In this document: piece by piece, positions 44,047 to 51,968 of the stretch
Position numbering within the stretch: position 1 is the first letter of the stretch
How the letters are laid out: each line of letters begins with the position of its first letter
Source: Oscillatoria nigro-viridis PCC 7112
Lineage (GTDB): Bacteria; Cyanobacteriota; Cyanobacteriia; Cyanobacteriales; Microcoleaceae
Assembly (NCBI RefSeq): GCF_000317475.1
Contig: NC_019729.1
Coordinates: 758,501-822,500 of the forward strand
Direction of reading: 5' to 3'
Length of the DNA stretch: 64,000 bases
Position numbers and translations under genes: made by a program
The notes under the pieces: generated by a model
What the model saw: the letters and a program-made list of their open reading frames with translations, nothing else
Database searches by the model: none
What the model was told of the DNA's origin: nothing

Positions 44047-45267
44047 CTAAGGATCGACCCAGCGATCGTCCGATTTAATCAAGTCAATCAATTCTGCCAC
44101 GCCTCGGTCTTCCGGCACCTTCTTAATTTCTTCCCGGCCCCGGTACAGCGAAATATAACCCGGCTGCTTCCCGACGTAGCCGTAATCAGCATCAGCCATT
44201 TCTCCCGGGCCATTGACAATACAGCCCATTACTGCTATATCCAAACCGGTGAGATGCTTCGTCGCCTCTCTCACTTTGTGTAACACTTCCTCTAGATTAA
44301 ACAAAGTGCGACCGCAGGAAGGACAAGCGACATACTCAACCATCGTTTTCCGCAGTCCCAAGGCTTGCAGAATGCTGTAGCAAACCGGAATCTCCTTTTC
44401 AGGGGCCTCTGTCAGCGAGACGCGGATGGTGTCGCCGATACCGTCAGCTAACAAAGGTGCCAGCCCTGCGGTGGATTTGATGCGGCCGTATTCGCCGTCT
44501 CCTGCTTCCGTGACGCCCAAATGCAGCGGGTAATCCATGCCGAGTTCGTCCATCCGGTGCACCATCAAGCGGTAAGCAGCCACCATCACCGGCGCGCGGG
44601 AGGCTTTCAGGGAAAGTACGATATTTCGGAAGTCGAGGGATTCGCAAATTTTGATGAATTCCAGGGCGGATTCTACCATGCCTTCGGGCGTGTCGCCGTA
44701 GGTAAACAGCATCCGTTCGGCGAGGGAACCGTGATTGACGCCGATTCGCAAAGCTTTGCCTTGGTCGCGCAGGGAAATTACCAGAGGTTCCAGGGTTTCG
44801 CGAATTTTTTCGCCAATTTCCGCGAATTCGGCATCGGTGTATTCGGTTCTGTCGGCTTTCGGCTTCTCGAACACGTAAAGTCCGGGATTGATTCTCACTT
44901 TGTCTACGTGTTTCGCCACTTCGAGGGCAATTTTCATGCCGTTGTGGTGGACATCGGCGACGAGGGGCACGGGTTGGTAGGTGGCGTGCAGTTTTTGCTT
45001 GATTTCGGCTAATGCTTTGGCGTGGGCCATGCTGGGCACGGTGACGCGGACGATTTCGCAGCCAATCTCGTGCAAGCGGCGAATTCCGGCGACTGAACCG
45101 TCGATGTCGAGGGTGTCTTCGTTAATCATCGACTGTACTACGACGGGGTTGCCGCCGCCGATGGTGACGCTACCGACTTTGACGGGACGGGTTTTGCGGC
45201 GTTTGATGGTGGTGTCGAAAATCGGTTGGCTAGATGCGGTTTTAGTTGGATTTGGTAGAGTTTGCAT
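44047..45267 (-). CDS. ispG: 4-hydroxy-3-methylbut-2-enyl diphosphate synthase
   Basis: 406 residues. The TIM-barrel N-terminal part has [22 protein letters not shown] and [11 protein letters not shown] segments. The C-terminal ferredoxin-like part has the 4Fe-4S ligands in VACPSCGRT (near 312-315) and [11 protein letters not shown] (near 345), plus the conserved Glu. It performs the penultimate step of the MEP isoprenoid pathway, reducing MEcPP to HMBPP with electrons from ferredoxin. Length and residues are normal. The ctp gene follows on the same strand. Confidence 0.96.
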   Translation of the reverse strand: MQTLPNPTKTASSQPIFDTTIKRRKTRPVKVGSVTIGGGNPVVVQSMINEDTLDIDGSVAGIRRLHEIGCEIVRVTVPSMAHAKALAEIKQKLHATYQPVPLVADVHHNGMKIALEVAKHVDKVRINPGLYVFEKPKADRTEYTDAEFAEIGEKIRETLEPLVISLRDQGKALRIGVNHGSLAERMLFTYGDTPEGMVESALEFIKICESLDFRNIVLSLKASRAPVMVAAYRLMVHRMDELGMDYPLHLGVTEAGDGEYGRIKSTAGLAPLLADGIGDTIRVSLTEAPEKEIPVCYSILQALGLRKTMVEYVACPSCGRTLFNLEEVLHKVREATKHLTGLDIAVMGCIVNGPGEMADADYGYVGKQPGYISLYRGREEIKKVPEDRGVAELIDLIKSDDRWVDP

Positions 45268-45561
45268 AAGTGATTGCTAGTGTTCTGTTACCAAGCTCTA
45301 TAAAATTCTGTTTCCTATTTTTCAGGTTGCCATAGAAAGGGTCTATTTGGACAATGAGGTTTTGGGATTTAGGATTCTTAATGGGATTGTGGCGAATTTG
45401 TCGATCGAATTATGTCGGAAAAGGGCGATCGAACTAAAAGCCAACCATCACCGGGAAAGCGCAATGAAGTTGGGCCCGTGGAACTAAACGGAACTTAGAA
45501 AATACAGTTAAAATACGGGCTATGCCGAGATAAAAATTAATATTGGTTGGCGGTGAGGAGA

Positions 45562-46941
45562 ATGGTTTGGACACCGGGGCAGGGGTTAAATGGCGATCGG
45601 TATATCATTGAAGGCAAGTTAGGTGAGGGCGGCTTTGGGGTCACGTACCTAGCGCAGAAAGCGCAAAACAGGCAGCGGGTTGTGATCAAAACGCTGAAAG
45701 ACGACTTATTGAGCGATCCAGATTTTGCCCGGTATCGCGAAAGATTCCTGCAAGAGGCACTACTGCTATCTTTGTGCAGGCATCCCAATATTGTGGAAAT
45801 AGACAACTACTTCACTCACGGTGATTTGCCTTGCATTGCGATGGAATATGTGGCGGGAGAAGATTTGTGGAAATGGGTGGCAAGGCGCGGTATTCTGTCA
45901 GAAACAGAAGCTTTAAACTACATCCGCAAAGCAGGAGAAGCCGTAATAGTTGTTCACGAAAAAGGTTTATTACATCGGGATATCAAGCCACCAAACATTA
46001 TGGTGCGTGACAATCAAGATGCAGTTTTGATTGATTTTGGTTTGGCGCGGGGTTTTATTCCCGATCGCACTCAGCAAATGACTTTTGGATTAACACATGG
46101 TTTTGCGCCTCCCGAACAGTACGGGGAAATTGGCAGATTTGCTGAGTACACAGATGTTTATGCTCTGGCGGCAACGCTATACTATATGCTAACGAAAACA
46201 CCACCAACTGCTGCATTTATGAGGGCTTTCAATGATCCTTTAAAGCCGCCGTTTCAGATTAATCCTAATATTAGCGAGGCGGTGGAGCGGGCAATTATGA
46301 AAGGGATGGAAATGGATGAGACAAAGCGCCCTCAGTCGGTTCAAAAATGGTTGGATATGCTTTCTCAACCTACCCTTGATAATTGTGGGCAAAGAGGGGG
46401 TGTTTTGCCAACGATTCCTAGCCGGCAGCCACAGCCACAACCTGTAAAATTGATTTCAGTTGATTATAGTCAACTCGATTGGCTGTTGGCTAGCGGAAAA
46501 TGGGAAGAGGCTGATGAGGAAACGTTGAATAAGATGCTGGAAGCAGCAGGGAGAACAGAGGATGGGTGGCTCAGAAGGGAAGATATCGATCGATTCCCCT
46601 GTGAAGACTTACGAACTATTGACCAACTTTGGGTAAAATACAGTAACGGAAATTTCGGTTTTTCGGTGCAGAAACGCATCTATGAAAGTCTGGGGGGAAC
46701 CAGAGAATATGATAAGAAAATTTGGGACGCTTTTGGCCAGCGGGTGGGTTGGAATGTGAATAACAGATGGTTGTACTACAAAAATCTAACATTTTACACC
46801 GCAGCACCAAAGGGGAAACTCCCTTTAGGGCAGCGGAGGAGCTATATTCGGACCTCGGGGGGGCTCGTTTTTGGGTGTGTGGACGGGATGTGGGAAGGGT
46901 ACTCTTCTCTCGCGTCGAGACTTGTAGGCTGTAACATCTAA
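45562..46941 (+). CDS. Serine/threonine protein kinase with C-terminal GUN4 domain
   Basis: 459 residues from ATG 45562, preceded by GGTGAGGAGA. Kinase motifs: GEGGFGVTY (glycine loop), Lys43 (VVIKTL), HRDIKPPN (138-145), IDFG (157-160) and APPEQYGE. The C-terminal ~150 residues are a GUN4 domain (LDWLLASGKWEEADEETLNKML ... DQLWVKYSNGNFGFSVQKRIYESLGG). GUN4 binds porphyrins and activates Mg-chelatase when free-standing; kinase-GUN4 fusions are known in cyanobacteria and may sense tetrapyrrole status, an inference. No membrane segment is present. It is 50 bp upstream of the A-B-C module, in the same direction. Confidence 0.92.
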   Translation: MVWTPGQGLNGDRYIIEGKLGEGGFGVTYLAQKAQNRQRVVIKTLKDDLLSDPDFARYRERFLQEALLLSLCRHPNIVEIDNYFTHGDLPCIAMEYVAGEDLWKWVARRGILSETEALNYIRKAGEAVIVVHEKGLLHRDIKPPNIMVRDNQDAVLIDFGLARGFIPDRTQQMTFGLTHGFAPPEQYGEIGRFAEYTDVYALAATLYYMLTKTPPTAAFMRAFNDPLKPPFQINPNISEAVERAIMKGMEMDETKRPQSVQKWLDMLSQPTLDNCGQRGGVLPTIPSRQPQPQPVKLISVDYSQLDWLLASGKWEEADEETLNKMLEAAGRTEDGWLRREDIDRFPCEDLRTIDQLWVKYSNGNFGFSVQKRIYESLGGTREYDKKIWDAFGQRVGWNVNNRWLYYKNLTFYTAAPKGKLPLGQRRSYIRTSGGLVFGCVDGMWEGYSSLASRLVGCNI

Positions 46942-46991
46942 GCGTTTCCGAACTTTGTTAACTACGGATAGATTAAAGCCACTCGAATACA

Positions 46992-47402
46992 ATGTTAGAA
47001 AAAGGTGCAACAAGTGGCAGACCTTTCAATCCCTCGAAAGCGGGCGGAAAGATTCTCAACTTATCTTATCAAAATGTTAAAATTACTGATAAAGGCGTTG
47101 GTTTAGTTGAAGCTCATGTTCGCAGATTTAATCCTGTGGGTGAATCTGAACTAAAAATTGTAGAACGGTTAAGAAGTATAGCCACCCAAACCCTTGTAGC
47201 TGAGCCTGTTGATTTACGCTTTTATACTCACGAGTTACGCGAGTATCTCAGGTATAAAAAGCTTGGCTACCCAACTGGACAACCCGCTGACCCGGATGAG
47301 GCTTATGAACTTTGGAACAATGCTCACACAGCTACTCTTGAAGATTATAAATTAAAAGAAGGATTCGGCGTTTTATTTCATCCGAGCGTAGAGGAATTTT
47401 GA
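46992..47402 (+). CDS. Module gene A: hypothetical, candidate toxin-like protein
   Basis: 136 residues. It has AGGKILNLSYQNVKITDKGVG, FYTHELREYLRYKKLGY and LWNNAHTATLEDYKLKEG segments. The His and acidic residues in THELRE and NAHTATLED could be catalytic, and the layout of a small Gly-rich start with these motifs reminds me of C-terminal toxin domains, but I cannot name a family. Its TGA shares a base with the ATG of the next gene (TGATG at 47400-47404), so they are translationally coupled. The last 22 codons are repeated, with the downstream gene, at 48897-48966. Confidence 0.6.
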   Translation: MLEKGATSGRPFNPSKAGGKILNLSYQNVKITDKGVGLVEAHVRRFNPVGESELKIVERLRSIATQTLVAEPVDLRFYTHELREYLRYKKLGYPTGQPADPDEAYELWNNAHTATLEDYKLKEGFGVLFHPSVEEF

Positions 47403-47884
47403 TGAAAAACCTAACTCAATTAACCCAGCTTGAATTAGTGCTGCTGGAATTAGTAGCTAAAGGTCAAGGAAAGTGGAGTTGGTACGAACTCGCGAATGCA
47501 CTTTCCCGTCGAGATGTACCGCGAGAACCTGACATGATGGTTGTCTTAAAAAAACTGGCTGCTGATGGCTTGGTTAAACGATATGTAGAAACTAATTCGC
47601 CTCGCGACAGATGGGAATTGACGCCAGAAGGATCTATGGTGTTGGCAAACGCAAAAGCAGATAGTCAAAGCAGAATTATACGTTATGCAATTGCGATCCA
47701 GAAATCAGAAAGCAATTATTCTGCTTATGTTCCAGATTTACCCGGATGCGTAGCAACAGCGACAACTATCGAGGAAGTAGAACAGCAAATTAAAGCAGCC
47801 ATAGTTTTTCATTTGGAAGAGTTGCGTCAATCTGGTTCGTCTATTCCTGAAGCCAGGACTTTATGCAAATATGTTGAAGTTTAA
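47402..47884 (+). CDS. Module gene B: winged-helix/HicB-like fusion protein
   Basis: 160 residues from ATG 47402. Residues ~1-80 form a winged-helix-like domain (LTQLELVLLELVAKGQGKWSW ... LKKLAADGLVKRYVE, then PRDRWELTPEG). Residues ~95-150 are a HicB-type antitoxin fold (AIAIQKSESNYSAYVPDLPG, CVATATTIEEVEQQIKAAI). HicB normally neutralises the RNase HicA and often carries its own DNA-binding domain at the C-terminus; here the DNA-binding part is N-terminal and no hicA is adjacent. The tail TLCKYVEV overlaps gene C by 14 bp. A second copy without HicB is at 48967. Confidence 0.75.
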   Translation: MKNLTQLTQLELVLLELVAKGQGKWSWYELANALSRRDVPREPDMMVVLKKLAADGLVKRYVETNSPRDRWELTPEGSMVLANAKADSQSRIIRYAIAIQKSESNYSAYVPDLPGCVATATTIEEVEQQIKAAIVFHLEELRQSGSSIPEARTLCKYVEV

Positions 47885-48095
47885 CTTAGAAACCAGATTG
47901 GTAGTTTGCATTAACAATCAAGACTATCAAGCATCCTTGGAAGTACGAAAAATCTACCAAATAATACCCGATAATCGCGCTGCCAAACATCAATTTATCC
48001 GAGTTATTGATGAATCCGGCGAAGATTATTTGTATCCAGTCGCGTATTTCGTGCCGATTGAATTGCCGAAAGCCGTAGAAGCAGTGTTTGCATAG
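47871..48095 (+). CDS. Module gene C: small conserved hypothetical protein
   Basis: 74 residues. It begins inside the end of gene B (14-bp overlap), which implies translational coupling. Sequence: FNLETRLVVCINNQDYQASLEV, then RKIYQIIPDNRA, RVIDESGEDYLYP and FVPIELPKAVE. It looks like a small beta-barrel (SH3-like), a fold common in cyanobacterial short proteins. The paralogue at 49250 is about 85 percent identical by eye. It is not HicA-like. Confidence 0.7.
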   Translation: MLKFNLETRLVVCINNQDYQASLEVRKIYQIIPDNRAAKHQFIRVIDESGEDYLYPVAYFVPIELPKAVEAVFA

Positions 48096-48110
48096 ACAAA
48101 GGTTATGTAA

Positions 48111-48165
48111 GGGCGGGTTTACCAACCTCTATGTTTATAAACAGCAATCTCAATAAACCCGCCCC
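48111..48165. repeat. Dispersed GGGCGGGTTT/AAACCCGCCC inverted repeat
   Basis: GGGCGGGTTTACCAACC at 48111 pairs with AAACCCGCCCC to 48165. It lies between module C and mazE and is related to 16020-16080. Confidence 0.75.
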
Positions 48166-48216
48166 GCCCAATATTGGGTTAGAATAAATAAACCTGAGTG
48201 TTAACATCGCAAATGT

Positions 48217-48465
48217 ATGACAGCCAAAATACACATCAGCAAATTAGGTAATTCCTTGGCTTTGCCAATACCAGACTACATAGTAAAGTTTCTCAACCTT
48301 AAAGCCGAAGATTCAGTAATTTGCAGCATAGAAAATGGGAAACTGGTCATAGAGCCTGTAAATAATAAAATATCAAAGTATACCCTAGATGAATTATTGG
48401 CAGGCGAAATAGAATCTAGCGAAGAAGTCTCTTGGGGAAAACCAGAAGGAGAGGAAGTTTGGTAA
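48217..48465 (+). CDS. mazE: MazE/AbrB-type antitoxin
   Basis: 82 residues. The N-terminal swapped-hairpin (SpoVT-AbrB) domain is clear: KIHISKLGNSLALPIPDYIVKFLNL, EDSVICSIENGKLVIEPV. The C-terminal acidic part (ELLAGEIESSEEVSWGKPEGEEVW) is the usual toxin-binding tail. It would neutralise the MazF-like toxin encoded next and autoregulate the operon. Its stop codon overlaps the likely TTG start of mazF. Confidence 0.88.
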   Translation: MTAKIHISKLGNSLALPIPDYIVKFLNLKAEDSVICSIENGKLVIEPVNNKISKYTLDELLAGEIESSEEVSWGKPEGEEVW

Positions 48466-48815
48466 ACTATATCCCCGAACGAGGTCATTTTATTCGCCTC
48501 AATTTTGACCCTCAATCAGGACACGAACAAATGGGGACTAGGCCTGCACTGGTGGTAAGTCAAACTAAATTTAACCGAAAAATGGGGTTTGTGTTTGTTT
48601 GTCCCATCAGCAACACACAACGCAAAAATCCGTTTTATGTTCCCATTCCCGAAGGTGAAACGATAACAGGTGTAATTATGACGGATCAACTCCGCTCTTT
48701 AGATTATAGCGCAAGGCAGGCAAGTTTTCTTAGTGAATGTCGAGCAGATATAATTGAGGAAGTTTTGAGGCGAATTCAACCTATTTTGTTTGAGAAGATG
48801 ACTGTTGATGAATAG
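48459..48815 (+). CDS. mazF: MazF/PemK-type endoribonuclease toxin
   Basis: 118 residues from TTG 48459, which overlaps the mazE stop and has GGAGAGGAAG eight bases upstream; a frame from 48432 would run into mazE and is rejected. Features: ERGHFIRLNFDPQSGHEQMGTRPALVVS (with the Arg-Pro-Ala-Leu core), VCPISNT and TDQLRSLDY. MazF toxins cut mRNA at short sites. The pair sits between the two copies of the A-B-C module. Confidence 0.88.
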   Translation: MVNYIPERGHFIRLNFDPQSGHEQMGTRPALVVSQTKFNRKMGFVFVCPISNTQRKNPFYVPIPEGETITGVIMTDQLRSLDYSARQASFLSECRADIIEEVLRRIQPILFEKMTVDE

Positions 48816-48966
48816 TCAATCAAAGTCAATCAAATGTTAGGTTAGTTAAATCTTCAAAATATTTTACTTTCCCCCGCATATCCTTAAAAAATTATTCAGT
48901 TTTTGAAGATTATAAATTAAAAGAAGGATTCGGCGTTTTATTTCATCCGAGCGTAGAGGAATTTTG

Positions 48967-49263
48967 ATGAAAAACCTAACTCAATTAACCCAGCTTGAAT
49001 TAGTGCTGCTGGAATTAGTAGCTAAAGGTCAAGGAAAGTGGAGTTGGTACGAACTCGCGAATGCACTTTCCCGTCGAGATGTACCGCGAGAACCTGACAT
49101 GATGCTTGTCTTAAAAAAACTGGCTGCTGATGGCTTGGTTAAACGATATGTAGAAACAAATTCGCCTCGCGACAGATGGGAATTGACAACTGAGGGGACG
49201 ATTTTGTTGACAGAGTTAACTGCTTCTGAACTGACTACTTTATGCAAATATGTTGAGGTTTAA
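48967..49263 (+). CDS. Module gene B': winged-helix protein without HicB domain
   Basis: 98 residues from ATG 48967. The first ~75 residues match gene B nearly residue for residue (LTQLELVLLELVAKGQGKWSW ...), then the sequence changes to TEGTILLTELTASEL and rejoins the shared tail TLCKYVEV. It keeps the 14-bp overlap with C'. It is either gene B after clean loss of HicB or the form before HicB was gained. It may still bind the promoter of the module. Confidence 0.78.
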   Translation: MKNLTQLTQLELVLLELVAKGQGKWSWYELANALSRRDVPREPDMMLVLKKLAADGLVKRYVETNSPRDRWELTTEGTILLTELTASELTTLCKYVEV

Positions 49264-49474
49264 CTTAGAAACCCAATTTGTAGTTTGCATTAACAATCAA
49301 CACTATCAAGCTTCCTTAGAAGTACGAAAAATCTATGGAATCATACCCGATAATCGCGCTGCTGAACATCAGTTTATCCGAGTTATTGATGAATCCGGCG
49401 AAGATTATTTGTATCCAGTCGCATATTTCGTGCCGATAGAATTCCCGAAAGCCGTAGCAGCCGTATTTGCATAG
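49250..49474 (+). CDS. Module gene C': second copy of the small hypothetical protein
   Basis: 74 residues, starting within the end of gene B'. It differs from gene C at only about ten positions (e.g. NLETQFVVCINNQHYQAS, KIYGIIPDNRAAEH), mostly conservative, which suggests that the protein is kept by selection. The RVIDESGEDYLYPVAYFVPIE core is unchanged. Confidence 0.7.
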   Translation: MLRFNLETQFVVCINNQHYQASLEVRKIYGIIPDNRAAEHQFIRVIDESGEDYLYPVAYFVPIEFPKAVAAVFA

Positions 49475-49715
49475 ATTGCACCCGGCGGTTGAAACCGATC
49501 GCGCACAAACAAAGTCTGCCTCCGCAGACAAGCGAAATCGAGGAGGCATTTAAGCCACATTTGATATCATAGCAAATCCTGCTTTAATCTCGGGTTGATT
49601 CTTCAGTCCCCCTCTGCTAGGACTTTGTTTGACAAGAAACGATTTCAATCGCCGATCGCCTAAAATCAAAAATCAGCTACAATTAAAAATTAAAAAGCAA
49701 TCAAAAAACATCGCC

Positions 49716-50267
49716 ATGAGCGTAATTGCAGCCAAATGGACGATCGCCCAATACCACCAAATGATATCTGCAGGCATCTTGGAACATCGGCGCGTAGAGT
49801 TGCTAAAAGGAGAAATCGTAGAAATGTCGCCGGAAGGAGAAGCCCACGCCTATTTTAGCAGCGAAGCAGGAGCATATCTGATCCGGCTGTTAGGCGATCG
49901 CGCTACAATCCGATCGGCAAAACCAATTACCCTTCCTAACAACTCGGAACCAGAACCAGATATTGCGATCGTACAGCCCTTGGGCCGCACATACCTCGAA
50001 CATCACCCCTATCCAGAAAATATTTTTTGGCTGATTGAATACTCTGATTCCACTCTCATCAAAGACTTGGAGACGAAAACGAAAATCTATGCTGAAGTCG
50101 GAATCCCCGAATACTGGGTAGTTAACCTCAAAAACAGACAGTTGGTCGTATTTCGAGACCCCCAAGACGGAGATTACGCTTCCAAATTCACGCTAACAGG
50201 TGGAACAGTTAACCCGATCGCATTTCCCGATGTAATTATATCCGTAAGTGCGATCGTCAGCAATTAA
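49716..50267 (+). CDS. Uma2 family endonuclease-like protein
   Basis: 183 residues from ATG 49716 (MSVIAAKWTIAQYHQM); an upstream frame start at 49629 adds a low-complexity Lys/Asn stretch and is unlikely. The family pattern is clear: HRRVELLKGEIVEMSPEG, PEPDIAIV (Asp), FWLIEYSDSTLIKDLETKTKIYAEVGIPEYWVV (Glu and Lys). It belongs to a different Uma2 subgroup from the pair at 1-5.5 kb. Role unknown. Confidence 0.88.
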   Translation: MSVIAAKWTIAQYHQMISAGILEHRRVELLKGEIVEMSPEGEAHAYFSSEAGAYLIRLLGDRATIRSAKPITLPNNSEPEPDIAIVQPLGRTYLEHHPYPENIFWLIEYSDSTLIKDLETKTKIYAEVGIPEYWVVNLKNRQLVVFRDPQDGDYASKFTLTGGTVNPIAFPDVIISVSAIVSN

Positions 50268-50395
50268 GGCAATTCTCCTATGATTTAAAGCAGGTTTGAT
50301 AGAGGTAGAGCGAGATTTGCCGTTGGGTGCGAGCGGGTTTATGAGATTATGGGTCAAAGGCACAGATTGTTTGTAAAACTCGCCCCTACGAGAAT

Positions 50396-51346
50396 TCATC
50401 CCGCCGCCGACTCCAACCACGCGATCAAATCCTCTTGACTCCTAAAATCCAACAAAGCTTCTCCCAAATCATCTAACTGTTCCGCAGATAACCCCTGGAT
50501 GCGAGTTTGAACTTCCTCTGTAACATCACCCACCCGCCGCACTATCTGACGCATAATTAATCCTATTTCCCCTTCAATTTTACCCCTTTCGATTCCTTGT
50601 TGTATTCCCCGTTCAATCCCCTGTTGTATACCAATTTCTATCCCTTTCATCACAGACCCGATTTGGTCTTGGATAAACATTTCTCGCTTGTCTACATCAT
50701 TCAATTCGTCAAGTGTCAAATTTGCTCTGTTGGCAATTCCCAGCGCGGTATTAATCTCTTCAATAGACCCCAATTTATCTGGTACTGCTTCTAAAGAGGG
50801 CGCGTTCTTCATAAAGTAGATCCATTTTTCCGGCAGAGTTTCGAGTTGATTCAATTCTTTTTTGAATTTCGGTAACTCCACAAACACTAACTTTAACTCG
50901 CAGTTGGGATAGACGAATTTCTCTTCGGTTTCTGTGAATTCAAAATTAGAAATTAGTTTTTCGGTGTTTTCAAATAAGATAAAGTCGGTGATGGTTAAAG
51001 CAATGACCGGATTTAACTTTAAATAACCTTCTCCGGCTTTGAGTTGAGTAGAATAGGTTTTGGCTGCATTGTACACTACCCGTTTTTCAAAGGCGGCGAC
51101 GTTGAGTACCTGCATTTCAACAATCACTGTTTTGTTGCCGGTAATCTTGGCTTTGACATCCAGGTAAGTGTCTTTCAATCCTGTAACGCTTCCGGCTGAA
51201 TAAGGGTCAATGATTTCTAATTCTTGGATTGTTGGTTCTCCGTTATACAGCATTGCATTTAGGAAGCTGATTAAAATTTCTGGATGTTCGGAAGAAGCGA
51301 ATATTTTTTTGAATGCAAAGTCTGTTTTGGGACTGATGAAACGCAT
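50396..51346 (-). CDS. Rpn family PD-(D/E)XK nuclease
   Basis: 316 residues. It begins MRFISPKTDFAFKKIFAS, the standard Rpn/PDDEXK opening, and has the nuclease core DTYLDVKAKI and TVIVEMQVLN (Asp and E-x-Q). The C-terminal region has GIQQGIERG repeats and ends in a helical part (LDDLGEALLDF). Rpn proteins are DNA nucleases linked to RecA-independent recombination and, in some cases, phage defence. Many copies occur in Oscillatoriales genomes. Intact. Confidence 0.88.
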   Translation of the reverse strand: MRFISPKTDFAFKKIFASSEHPEILISFLNAMLYNGEPTIQELEIIDPYSAGSVTGLKDTYLDVKAKITGNKTVIVEMQVLNVAAFEKRVVYNAAKTYSTQLKAGEGYLKLNPVIALTITDFILFENTEKLISNFEFTETEEKFVYPNCELKLVFVELPKFKKELNQLETLPEKWIYFMKNAPSLEAVPDKLGSIEEINTALGIANRANLTLDELNDVDKREMFIQDQIGSVMKGIEIGIQQGIERGIQQGIERGKIEGEIGLIMRQIVRRVGDVTEEVQTRIQGLSAEQLDDLGEALLDFRSQEDLIAWLESAAG

Positions 51347-51484
51347 ATATTTTATAGGAGTTTTTTTACCGCAGAGGGCGCAGAGGACCCAGAGGAGGAG
51401 AAAAGAGAGGAAGATGGATATTGGCTAATATTGGAAGGGTTGGGTTTTGTTGTCTCAACCCAACCTGTTATCTGAATGCTTTTA

Positions 51485-51850
51485 TCAGCCTGTTGCTTCA
51501 GTAGTAGTTGCAGGCGACATAACTAGCTTTCCAGTTATATCCATAGTCGCAAGCTTCAGCACTTCATTAAAAGCTAAACCCCGAATTTTGAGTTCCCACC
51601 GAATGCCTTTTGCTTTCATTCGCTTGGCTTTCCGCATATCGACATCAGCAGCTTTTTGATGCAATAGCAAATATTTCATTGCTGCTGTAGCTTCTACTTT
51701 TGTGGGAAATGCAATATAGCTGATAAATCCGCCGTCCCAGTGATTGGCGTTGCGGACGCTGCTGATAGTCGCAACTCTCGGACTAAAGCGGTTCCAGTAA
51801 AAGTCGCTGTAGCCGATCGACTCTGTTTTTACTTGGAGTTTGTTTGCCAT
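51485..51850 (-). CDS. Hypothetical protein
   Basis: 121 residues (MANKLQVKTESIGYSDFYWNRF...). An ATAGGAGTTAAGTCA leader gives a convincing ribosome site. Basic central helix (MRKAKRMKAKGIRWELKIRG) and a Thr-rich end. I recognise no domain. It lies in the accessory region, between the Rpn nuclease and the tamB-like gene, and is not repetitive. Confidence 0.6.
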   Translation of the reverse strand: MANKLQVKTESIGYSDFYWNRFSPRVATISSVRNANHWDGGFISYIAFPTKVEATAAMKYLLLHQKAADVDMRKAKRMKAKGIRWELKIRGLAFNEVLKLATMDITGKLVMSPATTTEATG

Positions 51851-51968
51851 TTGACTTAACTCCTATAACCTTGTGTGCGGGGTTGGCAGCACCAATTTGC
51901 TGCTGTTAACTATTATAGCAAATTATTTTCAAATTGGTAACTGTTGACTGTTGGCTGTTGGCTGATGC

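Larger units (their letters stand above)
48897..49474 (+). repeat. Partial direct duplication of the A-B-C module
   Basis: 48897-48966 repeats the last codons of gene A; 48967-49190 is almost identical to the start of gene B; 49250-49474 repeats gene C. The segment encoding the HicB domain (about 47650-47860) is absent from this copy, replaced by a short unrelated stretch. Near-identity of the first 290 bp points to recent duplication or gene conversion. Confidence 0.88.
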
